The notes under the pieces: model-generated
Told to the model about the DNA's origin: nothing
The model's database searches: none
The model's input: the letters and a program-made list of their open reading frames with translations, nothing else
Position numbers and translations under genes: made by a program
Shown here: positions 8,734-17,428 of the stretch, in pieces
How positions within the stretch are numbered: the stretch's first letter is position 1
Layout of the letters: each line of letters begins with the position of its first letter
Source of the DNA: Chitinophagaceae bacterium
Lineage (GTDB): Bacteria > Bacteroidota > Bacteroidia > Chitinophagales > Chitinophagaceae
Reading direction: 5' to 3'
DNA: 64,000 nt
NCBI GenBank assembly: GCA_004028795.1
Contig: SAIW01000008.1
Coordinates: forward strand, 248,001-312,000

Positions 8734-9437
8734 TTTCACTTGAACGAATTCTTTTTGAATTAAAACTGATTTATAAAAAAATACGCGTAAGAAAAAAATA
8801 TCCAAATGTTATCAATACTATAATTGATAAGCGTGTAAGCTTGTCCACATCAGCTGTAATCAATGGCTCAATACTAACAGGAAATGTAAAAATTGGTGAG
8901 AATGTTTTGTTTAATTCAGTTAATATAGTTGGAAATGTTAGTATAGGAGATTATTCAGCAATAGAAGGACCAACTAATATTTTAGGCTCATTTGAAAAAA
9001 TTGAAATAGGTAAATTTTGCTCAATAGGATGGGGTTGTAACATTATAAATCACAATCACAAATTTAAAAGGCCTAGCTCTCACTATTTTTCTTCACATGT
9101 TTTAGGAGGGAAAATTCAAGATGATATTGAAATAAAAGGGCCTATCACAATTGGAAATGACGTATGGATTGGTGCCAATGTTTCAATCTTACCGGGCATT
9201 CAAATTGGTGATGGAGTTATTATTGGTGCAGGGTCTATTGTAACAAAAAATATCCCTGCATATGCTATCGTTTCAGGAAACCCTGCCGAAATAGTTAAAT
9301 ACAGATTTTCTGATAATGAGATTGAGCAATTGATTAATGCAAAATGGTGGGATTGGCCGTTAGAGAAAATAAAAAGAAATAAAGAGTTCTTCTTGAATAA
9401 TTATTCCATTACCAATTTAAAAAATATTTCAGAATAG
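8730..9437 (+). CDS. Left-handed beta-helix sugar O-acyltransferase (CatB/NeuD-like)
   Basis: A 235-residue protein with hexapeptide repeats in the middle and the typical acetyl-CoA-binding end (ITIGNDVWIGANVSILPGI, then IGAGSIVTKNIPAYAIVSG and NPAEIVKYRF). Such enzymes O- or N-acetylate sugars or antibiotics. The His-containing loop NHNHKF is the usual catalytic region. Coupled to the ABC gene by ATGA and part of the same island, it probably modifies the nonulosonate or its glycan (inference). The C-terminal FSDNEIEQLINAKWWDW tail is frequent in xenobiotic/streptogramin-type acetyltransferases. Confidence 0.85.
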   Translation: MISLERILFELKLIYKKIRVRKKYPNVINTIIDKRVSLSTSAVINGSILTGNVKIGENVLFNSVNIVGNVSIGDYSAIEGPTNILGSFEKIEIGKFCSIGWGCNIINHNHKFKRPSSHYFSSHVLGGKIQDDIEIKGPITIGNDVWIGANVSILPGIQIGDGVIIGAGSIVTKNIPAYAIVSGNPAEIVKYRFSDNEIEQLINAKWWDWPLEKIKRNKEFFLNNYSITNLKNISE

Positions 9438-9443
9438 CAGGCT

Positions 9444-10970
9444 ATGAATGTATTACTATTGGCTTTTGAAAGCGAGGGTGTACCTATTGGGCAGCTAGCT
9501 AAAATGTTTAAATCTAACAATCATTCCGTTAAAATATTAAATGTAGATCATTATAATATAAAATATACTAAAGGATTTTTATTTGATTATTATAAAAATG
9601 AATGTTCAATTCCGCAACAAGATATCTACACCCTGAGAAGTATTCATGAGGAAATAAATACTTATAATGAGGATTCTACTGAATTAATTGTTGATTTTAG
9701 TTTTTTGAAAAAATTTGAAGAAGATAACCTTCCTGAAGGTCAAACTTTAAATAAAATATTTTCAACCGATACACTGTTTTATAGAGTATTTCATCATCGG
9801 GATTATTATTACATTCCCGAAAACAAAATCATTTTCTACAAATTAGCTGAAACCATCGCAAAATTTGCACTTAGTTTTTTTGATAATTTTAAACCTGATT
9901 TAATTTTTACGATACAGAATCAGTATTCCCTGAAATATTTATTTTACTCAATTGCTCAAAAACGCAGAATTAATTTTCAAACACTATATGCCAGCAGGCT
10001 AAGCACAAAATGGATATTTACAGATAACTTTCATGTAGGAACAAGCCCAACAGTAATTAAAAATATTGAGAGCAGAATTATAAATAATGCAAGTGTAAAT
10101 CTTGCAGTAAATTTCTTTATTGAGTTTAAAAAATCAAAAGAAGCTTCTTATCAATCTCATGCTACTGTAATAAAGTATTTTAATAACCAGTATCAATTAA
10201 AAAACAGATTAAGATCTTCCTTCAACTCAATAAAATTATACACTAAAAATTTAATTAAAGGAAGTGTTACAAAATACAGGGTTTGGTATAAGAAAGATTA
10301 TTTTGAGCCTAATTTTTTCTCTTTGACAAGATTAGAAATGAAAGGTATTTACCGGATGTTGCAATATAGAAATAACAAAAGCCTTAATAATTCGCAATTG
10401 CCTGATTGTCCTTATGTTTATTTCAGTTTACATTTAATACCCGAAAGTAGCACTTCTACAATGGCTAATACTTTGAATGAATTAGAATGTATTTATCAAC
10501 TCTCCAAAGTATTACCGGTTAACTGGAAAATTGTTGTAAAACTAAACCCACTTATGTTAACAGGAGTTGATACACACCCAACAGATTATTATAAAACTAT
10601 TAACAGAATTCCTTCTGTTTATTTTATAGAACCTACATTCTCAAGTTTAAAAATAATTCAACAGTCTGAAGCTGTTGCCACTCTTTCCGGCACTTCCTTA
10701 TTAGAAGCAGTAATATATGACAAGCCTGCTTTTTGTTGGGGAAAGCCAGAGTTTAATATTATTGATGGTATTTATCTGTTTAACGAAGAAAATTTTTGGG
10801 AAAATTTTTTTAAGCCTGTTGATAAAACGAGGCTAAATCATTATGTACAATATTGCTTGGAAGAAGGAATTGATTTTGATTTTGATAAACTAATTTCTGT
10901 TATTGATATTGTTAATGAAGAATTCTATAAAAATACTATCGAAAAAATTTACTCTGTATTAACAAAATAA
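9444..10970 (+). CDS. Capsule-type glycosyltransferase, KpsS/KpsC-like (putative)
   Basis: This 508-residue cytoplasmic protein has no membrane segment. The C-terminal part (about residues 325-450) reads PYVYFSLHLIPESST, then VVKLNPLM, then ATLSGTSLLEAVIYDKPAF. These resemble the nucleotide-sugar-binding end of capsule polysaccharide Kdo transferases (KpsS/KpsC, Capsule_synth) and surface-carbohydrate synthases. The N-terminal 300 residues are not recognisable to me. As the last gene of the nonulosonate island it is a candidate for transferring CMP-Pse or for starting the glycan (inference). It might instead be an unrelated polysaccharide-processing protein. Confidence 0.6.
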   Translation: MNVLLLAFESEGVPIGQLAKMFKSNNHSVKILNVDHYNIKYTKGFLFDYYKNECSIPQQDIYTLRSIHEEINTYNEDSTELIVDFSFLKKFEEDNLPEGQTLNKIFSTDTLFYRVFHHRDYYYIPENKIIFYKLAETIAKFALSFFDNFKPDLIFTIQNQYSLKYLFYSIAQKRRINFQTLYASRLSTKWIFTDNFHVGTSPTVIKNIESRIINNASVNLAVNFFIEFKKSKEASYQSHATVIKYFNNQYQLKNRLRSSFNSIKLYTKNLIKGSVTKYRVWYKKDYFEPNFFSLTRLEMKGIYRMLQYRNNKSLNNSQLPDCPYVYFSLHLIPESSTSTMANTLNELECIYQLSKVLPVNWKIVVKLNPLMLTGVDTHPTDYYKTINRIPSVYFIEPTFSSLKIIQQSEAVATLSGTSLLEAVIYDKPAFCWGKPEFNIIDGIYLFNEENFWENFFKPVDKTRLNHYVQYCLEEGIDFDFDKLISVIDIVNEEFYKNTIEKIYSVLTK

Positions 10971-11040
10971 TATACTAGACCTTTTAAAAACTATTACTAT
11001 TATCATTTGTAATATCAACAACTTAAATTTTCTTTGCATA

Positions 11041-11480
11041 TATAAGCTGAAAGGATAGCAAATAAGCTCAAGTGCTTATTTAAAAGATAGTTCAAAAACC
11101 TTAATTCATAGTAGTGATAACAAAATAAGTAAAGATATCGGTGATAAATATTTTTATATTAATGATACTCAATAACTATATGCTTAATAAAATTACTATT
11201 GAATGATGGCATTAATTGAATCTCAAGTTCATATGTGTGAGTACAACTACAATATTTATATTTCTTTGCATAGAAAACTATCAAGAGAAATTTAAAATTC
11301 AAAGGACTTAATTATTAAGATGATGTTTTGCTAGGTGTCGATATATTATCTATTCTCAAAGAAATTATAATTGGTAAAAAGTCCATATTGCAGCAGGGGT
11401 AGTTATTATAAAAATAAGCCCTACTAAAAATTATTGTTGCAGATAACCCACAGAGAATAATTAAAGAAATTCAATATTGA
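11041..11480 (+). pseudogene. Decayed hexapeptide acyltransferase
   Basis: This stretch of about 500 bases (10971-11476) has no intact gene. In successive frames it still reads like the end of a left-handed beta-helix acetyltransferase: DDVLLGVDILSILKEIIIGK (from about 11319), then after a frameshift [15 protein letters not shown] (from about 11390), and after another VADNPQRIIKEIQY ending in TGA at 11478-11480. These match DDVWIGxxxxILxGVxIG, GAGAVVTKDVP and VAGNPAKIIKEI of the family. Upstream, scattered pieces such as YFYINDTQ near 11150 and CEYNYNIYI near 11240 may be earlier parts of the same gene. At least two frameshifts and several stops show it is dead. Its TGA overlaps the start of the next gene, as in the living operon. 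Confidence 0.7.
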
Positions 11481-12409
11481 GCGTCGTTATTATTCCCGTA
11501 TCCGTAATTATTCCAACAGCGAACAGGGCAGCCGTATTGGCAGCAACATTGGCAAGCATTGCCAACCAAAACCTGTTACCGCAAGAAATAATTATTGTAG
11601 ATGCTTCTGTAAGTAATGATACTGCTAATATTTGTAAAACATCCACAGTATTAAACATTAAATATGTAATCGCTACGCAAAAAGGAGCAGCGGTGCAGCG
11701 GAATCAAGGTATCGATGAGGCAACAACAGACTATATTTTTTTTATGGATGATGATATTGATTTGGCACCCGGTTGCATAGAAAAAATATGGCAATGCGTG
11801 CAGTCTGATGCTACTGTTGGTGCAGTGAATGCTATGATTACCAATCAGAAATATCATACACCGGGTACTGTTACAAAATGGATGTACCGGTTAATGCATG
11901 GAAAAAAATTAAATACCTATGCCGGTAAATGTATCGGCCCTGCATGGAATCTGTTGCCACAGGATGATGATAGTTTACCGGAATACCAGGCTATGGAATG
12001 GTTAAATACCACCTGCACCTTATACCGTAAACAGGCTTTACCGCAACCTGCATTCAGCAGCCATTTTACAGGTTATTCTTTAATGGAAGATGTAACATTA
12101 TCTTTAATTGTTGGCAGGCAATGGAAATTGTACAATGCCCGCACTGCCAGCATATTTCATAATAGTCAGCCGGGTGAGCATAAAAATAATATTGTACAAA
12201 CAGCCTGTATGCAATTAGTAAACAGGTATTATGTTATGACAGCAGTAATGCATAAAAAAAAAATTATTGATCACGTTAAGTTATTTCTTTTTGAATTATT
12301 CAATGTAATCACTTCATTAGCTAACAATAAAGGTAGAAAAGAATTTGTAGCTGCTGTTTGGGGAAGGTGTAAAGCAGTAGTAGTAATTGCATCAAAAAAA
12401 CATTCATGA
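11477..12409 (+). CDS. Family 2 glycosyltransferase
   Basis: A 310-residue GT-A enzyme. It has the N-terminal SVIIPTANRAAVLAATLASI, the EIIIVDAS strand (about 36-43) and the metal-binding FMDDDIDL (about 90-97) typical of inverting GT2 transferases. The donor is unknown. The C-terminal stretch (about 265-285) is amphipathic rather than clearly transmembrane. The start appears to be TTG at 11477, overlapping the stop of the dead acyltransferase. No ATG precedes the conserved strand. It is the first gene of the polysaccharide locus and is coupled by ATGA to the next. Confidence 0.88.
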   Translation: MSVVIIPVSVIIPTANRAAVLAATLASIANQNLLPQEIIIVDASVSNDTANICKTSTVLNIKYVIATQKGAAVQRNQGIDEATTDYIFFMDDDIDLAPGCIEKIWQCVQSDATVGAVNAMITNQKYHTPGTVTKWMYRLMHGKKLNTYAGKCIGPAWNLLPQDDDSLPEYQAMEWLNTTCTLYRKQALPQPAFSSHFTGYSLMEDVTLSLIVGRQWKLYNARTASIFHNSQPGEHKNNIVQTACMQLVNRYYVMTAVMHKKKIIDHVKLFLFELFNVITSLANNKGRKEFVAAVWGRCKAVVVIASKKHS

Positions 12410-12966
12410 AACTGTATTCTATAGAACCGTTTTTTTACCGTGTCCCCCGTGGCTTTGCAAGCAGAATAAGGATATTCTTTTTTAAGTTATTCGGAATGCG
12501 GTTGGGCAAACGCAACCGTTTTGAAGAAGGTAGGGTGAGGCGTTGCCGCAACATACAGATAGGTAACTGGAATGCTTTTACCGCAGGGTATTTTATTTGG
12601 CCTGTTGATAATAACGGGGCAGATATAAGAATTACAATAGGCAATAATAATTATTTTAATAAAAACCTGATGATTGATGCCTGTAACAGTATCAGTATAG
12701 GCGACTTTAATATGTTCGGGCCTGATGTGTACATAACCGATTCTAATCACAGTTTTGGTAAAAATATTTCACCCTCTGAACACCCAATGATAAAAGGGAA
12801 AGTATCAATCGGCAATCACTGCTGGATAGGAGCCAAAGCAGTAATACTAAAAGATGTTGAATTGGGAGATTACTGTGTAGTAGCTGCCGGAGCTGTTGTT
12901 ACCAAAAGTTTTCCTTCCGGTAGCCTTGTAGCAGGTGTTCCTGCCAAACTAATAAAAAGTATATGA
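12406..12966 (+). CDS. Hexapeptide-repeat acyltransferase (WcaF/CatB-like)
   Basis: A 186-residue left-handed beta-helix protein. Isoleucine-rich hexapeptides run from about residue 45 (NIQIGNWNAF) to 180. The catalytic-type loop is DSNHSFGKN, and the end reads GNHCWIGAKAVILKDVELGD and GVPAKLIKSI. Such enzymes acetylate sugars of exopolysaccharides from acetyl-CoA. It is ATGA-coupled to glycosyltransferase genes on both sides, so it very likely decorates the same polymer. The length is in the usual range for colanic-acid-type acetyltransferases. Confidence 0.87.
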   Translation: MKLYSIEPFFYRVPRGFASRIRIFFFKLFGMRLGKRNRFEEGRVRRCRNIQIGNWNAFTAGYFIWPVDNNGADIRITIGNNNYFNKNLMIDACNSISIGDFNMFGPDVYITDSNHSFGKNISPSEHPMIKGKVSIGNHCWIGAKAVILKDVELGDYCVVAAGAVVTKSFPSGSLVAGVPAKLIKSI

Positions 12967-13862
12967 ATCTGGATGTACAAAAAATAAAAAACGGATTGGT
13001 TTCTATTGTAATTGTAACTCGAAACAGAAAAGCATTATTGCAACAGTGTTTAGCAAGTTGTTTATCGCAAACATATAAAGAACTTGAAGTAATTGTAATT
13101 GATAATGCAAGTACCGATGATACTGTAGAAATGATGCAGCAAAAGTTTCCTCAGGTAAAACGCATAAGCATGCATACCAACCTCGGTTTTTTTCCTGTAT
13201 TAAATATTGCCATTGCCAACTCTTTTGGTGAATATATAATGACAGTTGATGACGATGCTTATTTTACAACTGAAAATGATATTGAGGCATTAGTAAATTG
13301 CTTTAAGCAAGATGCAGCATTAGGAGCTGCAACCTGTAATTTAATTGGTCCTAAAGAAACACCTATTACAAAAGGAGACCGTTATATAAGAGTTTTTACA
13401 ACCGGATTTACTATGGTGTCCCGAAAAGTTTTTAGTGAATGGGTTGGATTTTATCCCGACGTTTTTTTCAGAAGTGCAGGAGAAACCTATGTGTGTAGCC
13501 GATTATGGGATATGGGAAAAACTGTTAAAAGATTTCAGAATATTGTCATGTATCATGAGTTAGCATTACAGGGTCGAAGTGATAGGGATTGGAAATTTTA
13601 CGGCTTACGTAGCCAATTATTATGTGTTATAATGAGAGAACCTGGTTTATACTTACTGCCTTCTCTTTTTTCTAAATTATTTAAAAGCTTTTTTCAGTTT
13701 ATAAAGTGGAAACATACCACTACCTGGTTTAGAGTGTTTTTTAGTTTTATCGGTAATTTAAGAACAGCAGTAAAACTGAGAAGGCCTGTTTCTGTAAAAA
13801 CATGGAAAAAATTTAAACAATTAGATAGGCAATACATAACTGATTTGCAACAGATAAATTAG
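12963..13862 (+). CDS. Family 2 glycosyltransferase (rhamnosyltransferase-like)
   Basis: This 299-residue GT2 enzyme has VSIVIVTRNRKALLQQCL (about 13-30), EVIVIDNASTDDT (about 42-54) and the metal site VDDDAYF (about 95-101). The combination resembles GT2 enzymes often annotated as rhamnosyl- or fucosyltransferases. The acceptor is unknown. No transmembrane helix is evident. Coupled to the preceding acyltransferase by ATGA, with asnB starting 8 bases after its stop. Confidence 0.87.
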   Translation: MNLDVQKIKNGLVSIVIVTRNRKALLQQCLASCLSQTYKELEVIVIDNASTDDTVEMMQQKFPQVKRISMHTNLGFFPVLNIAIANSFGEYIMTVDDDAYFTTENDIEALVNCFKQDAALGAATCNLIGPKETPITKGDRYIRVFTTGFTMVSRKVFSEWVGFYPDVFFRSAGETYVCSRLWDMGKTVKRFQNIVMYHELALQGRSDRDWKFYGLRSQLLCVIMREPGLYLLPSLFSKLFKSFFQFIKWKHTTTWFRVFFSFIGNLRTAVKLRRPVSVKTWKKFKQLDRQYITDLQQIN

Positions 13863-13870
13863 TCTTAAGC

Positions 13871-15757
13871 ATGTGCGGAATTATTGGTTGGATTGGGGGT
13901 AATACAGAATACACTAACAATAAATCGCTTTTTATTAAGGCCTTAGATGGTTTAAGTAAAAGAGGCCCAGATAATCAATCATATTGCTGTGAGAAAAATT
14001 GGATATTAGGACACGCAAGATTATCCATTATTGATTTAAGCAGCTTTTCCAATCAACCTTTTACAGATGGCAATGGAAATTTCTTAGTTTTTAATGGAGA
14101 GATTTACAATTTTCAACAATTAAAAAAAGAGCTTGAACAGCAGGGAATTTTTTTTGAGACTAATGGAGATACAGAAGTGTTGCTAAAAGGATTGATAACA
14201 GAAGGTGTAAATTTTATAAAAAAGTTGAAGGGCATGTTTGCATTTGCATGGTTAAATACTGCCACTAAGAAAATAATATTGTGTAAAGACAGGGTTGGTG
14301 TAAAGCCACTCTGTTATACAGTTCAAAATAAACAACTATTATTTGCTTCGGATGTATTTGCCATAGAAACGCTTTTGCAAAATAAACTGACTATCAGTGA
14401 TGAGTCAACTGCATTATTTATGATGCTTGGGTATGTACCCTCACCGCATACTATTTACAAAGAAGTAAAAAAAATTAAGCCGGCTTCTTATAAAGAATTT
14501 CTTGTAAATGATGCATACGAAATAATAGACGAAAAAGAAATAAACTATTGGGATGTTGCTTCAATAACTGCAAAATCTTCAACAAAAAAAATAACTTTTG
14601 AAGAAGCATATGAAACATATAAAAGTTTAATAAAAGATTCTGTTTCTTTCAGGTTGGTTAGCGATGTAGAAGTGGGTAGTTTGCTTTCAGGAGGTATCGA
14701 CTCCTCATTGGTAACTATGCAGGCAGCTACATTAACTGAAAATAAAATTCGTTGTTTTACTCAAGGATTTACAGATGAAAGATATGATGAATCTCCTTAC
14801 GCCCGGGAAATTGCTGAAAACCTGGGTTTGCAATGGCATAACGAATATCAAAATGAAGAGTCTGTTTTAGATATTTGGAACAGTTATTATAATATTTATG
14901 ATGAACCGTTTGCAGATTCTTCAGCTTTGCCTATGGCAGCTCTTTCTCAATCAATAAGAAAATTTTTTAAAGTAGCACTTTGCGGAGATGGCGGCGATGA
15001 AGTAAATGCCGGTTATCCATGGCATTGGGCAATGTATAAAATGGACTCTTTTCCCTTCTCAACACCCCATTTTATAACTAAGCTTATAGATAAATCAAAC
15101 ATATCATTTGGGTTAAAATATAAATTTAGAGCACTTTCCTGTAAAAACCGGTTAGATAAATGGATATTCTTAAAAACCGGGTTATTACAACCCGAGTTTG
15201 CTAACCTGCCTTTAGGAAATATAAATGGATATGAATTACTGAAAGCCTATTTTGAAACATATAATAAGCAACTAAACAGTTCTGAAAATACTTTAGATTG
15301 GTCCATGAAAATGGATATACTTACTTATTTACCTGATGATTTACAGTTTAAGGCAGATAGAGCAAGTATGTATTGCGGTCTCGAATTGAGAGAGCCATTA
15401 TTAGATCATACACTACTGGAATTTTCTTTAGCAATACCTATTGAGTTAAGGGTTGATATACAAAAACACCTATCTAAAATAATGGCACGTAAGTTACTTG
15501 CTGAAAATATGAATCCTCAACTCTTTACAAGGCCAAAGCAAGGGTTTTCGCCCCCATTAGATAAATGGCTTCAAAAAGAGCTTTTATCTGATAAACAGGA
15601 GGTAATTACTGCGTTTGAGAATAACAGTTTGCAAGGCCTTAGTAAACCAAATAATTATAAAGATTGGAATAATTATACAACAAGTATTCATGATGGATAT
15701 AACCAATACTTATGGAGAATGATTTGTTGGAGCAACTGGGTTAAAAAAAACAATTAA
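13871..15757 (+). CDS. asnB: AsnB-type glutamine-hydrolysing amidotransferase (copy 1)
   Basis: The 628-residue protein has an N-terminal Ntn glutaminase domain with the nucleophile Cys2 (MCGIIGWIGG), RGPDNQ and FNGEIYN motifs. A C-terminal asparagine-synthase domain carries the PP-loop LLSGGIDSSL (about 272-281) and the GDGGDEV motif. The family moves ammonia from glutamine to an adenylated carboxylate. Within polysaccharide loci such enzymes can amidate uronic acids instead of aspartate. The presence of two divergent copies in this locus favours a glycan role (inference). The stop overlaps the next start (TAATG). Confidence 0.9.
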   Translation: MCGIIGWIGGNTEYTNNKSLFIKALDGLSKRGPDNQSYCCEKNWILGHARLSIIDLSSFSNQPFTDGNGNFLVFNGEIYNFQQLKKELEQQGIFFETNGDTEVLLKGLITEGVNFIKKLKGMFAFAWLNTATKKIILCKDRVGVKPLCYTVQNKQLLFASDVFAIETLLQNKLTISDESTALFMMLGYVPSPHTIYKEVKKIKPASYKEFLVNDAYEIIDEKEINYWDVASITAKSSTKKITFEEAYETYKSLIKDSVSFRLVSDVEVGSLLSGGIDSSLVTMQAATLTENKIRCFTQGFTDERYDESPYAREIAENLGLQWHNEYQNEESVLDIWNSYYNIYDEPFADSSALPMAALSQSIRKFFKVALCGDGGDEVNAGYPWHWAMYKMDSFPFSTPHFITKLIDKSNISFGLKYKFRALSCKNRLDKWIFLKTGLLQPEFANLPLGNINGYELLKAYFETYNKQLNSSENTLDWSMKMDILTYLPDDLQFKADRASMYCGLELREPLLDHTLLEFSLAIPIELRVDIQKHLSKIMARKLLAENMNPQLFTRPKQGFSPPLDKWLQKELLSDKQEVITAFENNSLQGLSKPNNYKDWNNYTTSIHDGYNQYLWRMICWSNWVKKNN

Positions 15758-16737
15758 TGAAAATACTTATAACAGGATCGTCAGGTTTTATCGGGTATCA
15801 TTTATGTAATTATCTATTAAGCAATACTGACTGTGAAGTAATCGGTATTGATAATATGAATAGTTATTACGATGTGGAACTAAAAAAAGTAAGACTTGAT
15901 TTATTACAAAAACAATATCATCAATACTTTTTTTACCATGAAGATATTTGTGATTTCACTAAAGTTGAAAAAATAATATCTACCCATCAACCTGAAATAA
16001 TAATACATTTAGCAGCTCAGGCAGGTGTAAGATATAGTATTTCTCATCCTCAGGAATACATTACAAGTAATCTTAATGGTTTTTTTAATGTAATGGAATG
16101 TGCCCGTAAATACAATGTGAAACATTTTTTATTTGCAAGTAGTTCCAGTGTTTATGGCAATAGTAAGGCTTATCCTTATCAGGAAATGCAACAGGCAGAT
16201 GAGCCTGTCTCTTTGTATGCTGCAACCAAAAAGTCTAATGAATTGATGGCTCATGCCTATCATAAAATTCATGGTATGAATATCATCGGGTTGCGATTTT
16301 TTACTGTTTACGGGCCTTTTGGAAGACCTGATATGGCTTATTTTTCCTTTGCAAAAAAAATCTTAGATAATCAACCGATTAAAGTTTTTAATAACGGTAA
16401 TTTAAAGAGAGACTTTACTTATATTGATGATGTGGTTATTGCTATTCATAAAATTATCTATAAAATAAATACTCCTGATTTCCTGCATGAATATCAGATT
16501 TATAATATCGGGAACTCAAAACCCGTAACAATAGGGCAATTTATTGCAGCTTTAGAAAATGCATTACAAGTTAAAGCTGCTATTGAATATTTACCCATGC
16601 AACAAGGTGATGTGGAAATTACTTATGCAGATAACAAAAAACTATTTGATTTAATAGCGTTTAACCCCGCAACATCAATTGAAGAAGGTTTAATAAAATT
16701 TTGCGATTGGCTTGTTAAGCACCCACATTTCTACTAA
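15757..16737 (+). CDS. NAD-dependent sugar epimerase, UDP-glucuronate 4-epimerase type
   Basis: A 326-residue extended SDR protein. It has TGSSGFIGYHL (residues 6-16, NAD binding), HLAAQAGVRYS, the SSS/YAATK catalytic triad (YAATKKSNE) and DDVVIAI. The sequence IDNMNSYYDVELKKVRL after the second strand is characteristic of the UDP-glucuronate 4-epimerase branch (IDNLNxYYDVxLKxxRL), making UDP-galacturonate. The substrate is assigned by similarity only. A uronic acid would fit with the neighbouring AsnB-type amidotransferase. It overlaps asnB by one base. Confidence 0.85.
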   Translation: MKILITGSSGFIGYHLCNYLLSNTDCEVIGIDNMNSYYDVELKKVRLDLLQKQYHQYFFYHEDICDFTKVEKIISTHQPEIIIHLAAQAGVRYSISHPQEYITSNLNGFFNVMECARKYNVKHFLFASSSSVYGNSKAYPYQEMQQADEPVSLYAATKKSNELMAHAYHKIHGMNIIGLRFFTVYGPFGRPDMAYFSFAKKILDNQPIKVFNNGNLKRDFTYIDDVVIAIHKIIYKINTPDFLHEYQIYNIGNSKPVTIGQFIAALENALQVKAAIEYLPMQQGDVEITYADNKKLFDLIAFNPATSIEEGLIKFCDWLVKHPHFY

Positions 16738-16756
16738 AACTTCTAAAACCCATTTT

Positions 16757-17428
16757 ATGAGCCTGAAACAAAAAGTAAAAACTTTTTTTAATGCCCGAAT
16801 AGTTAAAAGTACTGTTATGACAGGCGTATCAAAAGGCATGAAATTAAACTATGATATTAATAACAGATTTCAGCATTTATTAGGGTTCTATGAACGGGAA
16901 ATTTATAAATATCTGCAAAAAGGTTTTTATAAAGCGGAAACACTTATAGATGTAGGAGCTAATGATGGCTACTATGTATTGGCTATGCTAAAAACCGGTA
17001 AAAGCGTAATTGCATGCGAGCCGGGTAACGCTAACGAAGAGCTAATAAAAAATGCAGCGTTAAATGGATTTGAATTGAATAAACAGTACACTTTGGTAAA
17101 GCAATTAATCGGGAATGGAGCTACCGAAGAATGGATTTCAATTAATAAGCTGCTTAAAGACAAAGACAAACCTGTATTTATATTGGTAGATATTGATGGT
17201 GCAGAATTTGACCTTTTACAATCTTGCGGCGATGATTTAGATTATAAAAATATTATCTGGTTATTTGAAACACATTCCACCGACCTTGAGAAGCAATGTA
17301 TGAACTTTTTACGAGAAAAAGGATATACTATAACCCTGATAAAAAATGCATGGTGGAGAAGTGTAATTAAGGAAAGCAGACCCCTGCCTCATAATAGATG
17401 GTTTTATGCAGAGTATAGTAATGCCTAA
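16757..17428 (+). CDS. FkbM-like SAM-dependent methyltransferase
   Basis: This is a 223-residue Rossmann methyltransferase. The SAM-binding motif TLIDVGANDGYYVL (about 56-69), the acidic residue in VIACEPG, and the DIDGAEFDLL strand (about 147-156) are typical of FkbM-type O-methyltransferases that modify sugars. The frame extends upstream to 16712, overlapping the epimerase. The ATG at 16757 sits just after the epimerase stop and gives a normal N-terminus, so I chose it. The end overlaps the following glycosyltransferase gene. Confidence 0.78.
   Translation: MSLKQKVKTFFNARIVKSTVMTGVSKGMKLNYDINNRFQHLLGFYEREIYKYLQKGFYKAETLIDVGANDGYYVLAMLKTGKSVIACEPGNANEELIKNAALNGFELNKQYTLVKQLIGNGATEEWISINKLLKDKDKPVFILVDIDGAEFDLLQSCGDDLDYKNIIWLFETHSTDLEKQCMNFLREKGYTITLIKNAWWRSVIKESRPLPHNRWFYAEYSNA

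Noticed and set aside
10971-11476. A leader or regulatory region, or a small RNA, before the polysaccharide locus
   Set aside because: The stretch is better explained as a frameshifted acyltransferase remnant. No hairpin with U-run or promoter pattern was found.
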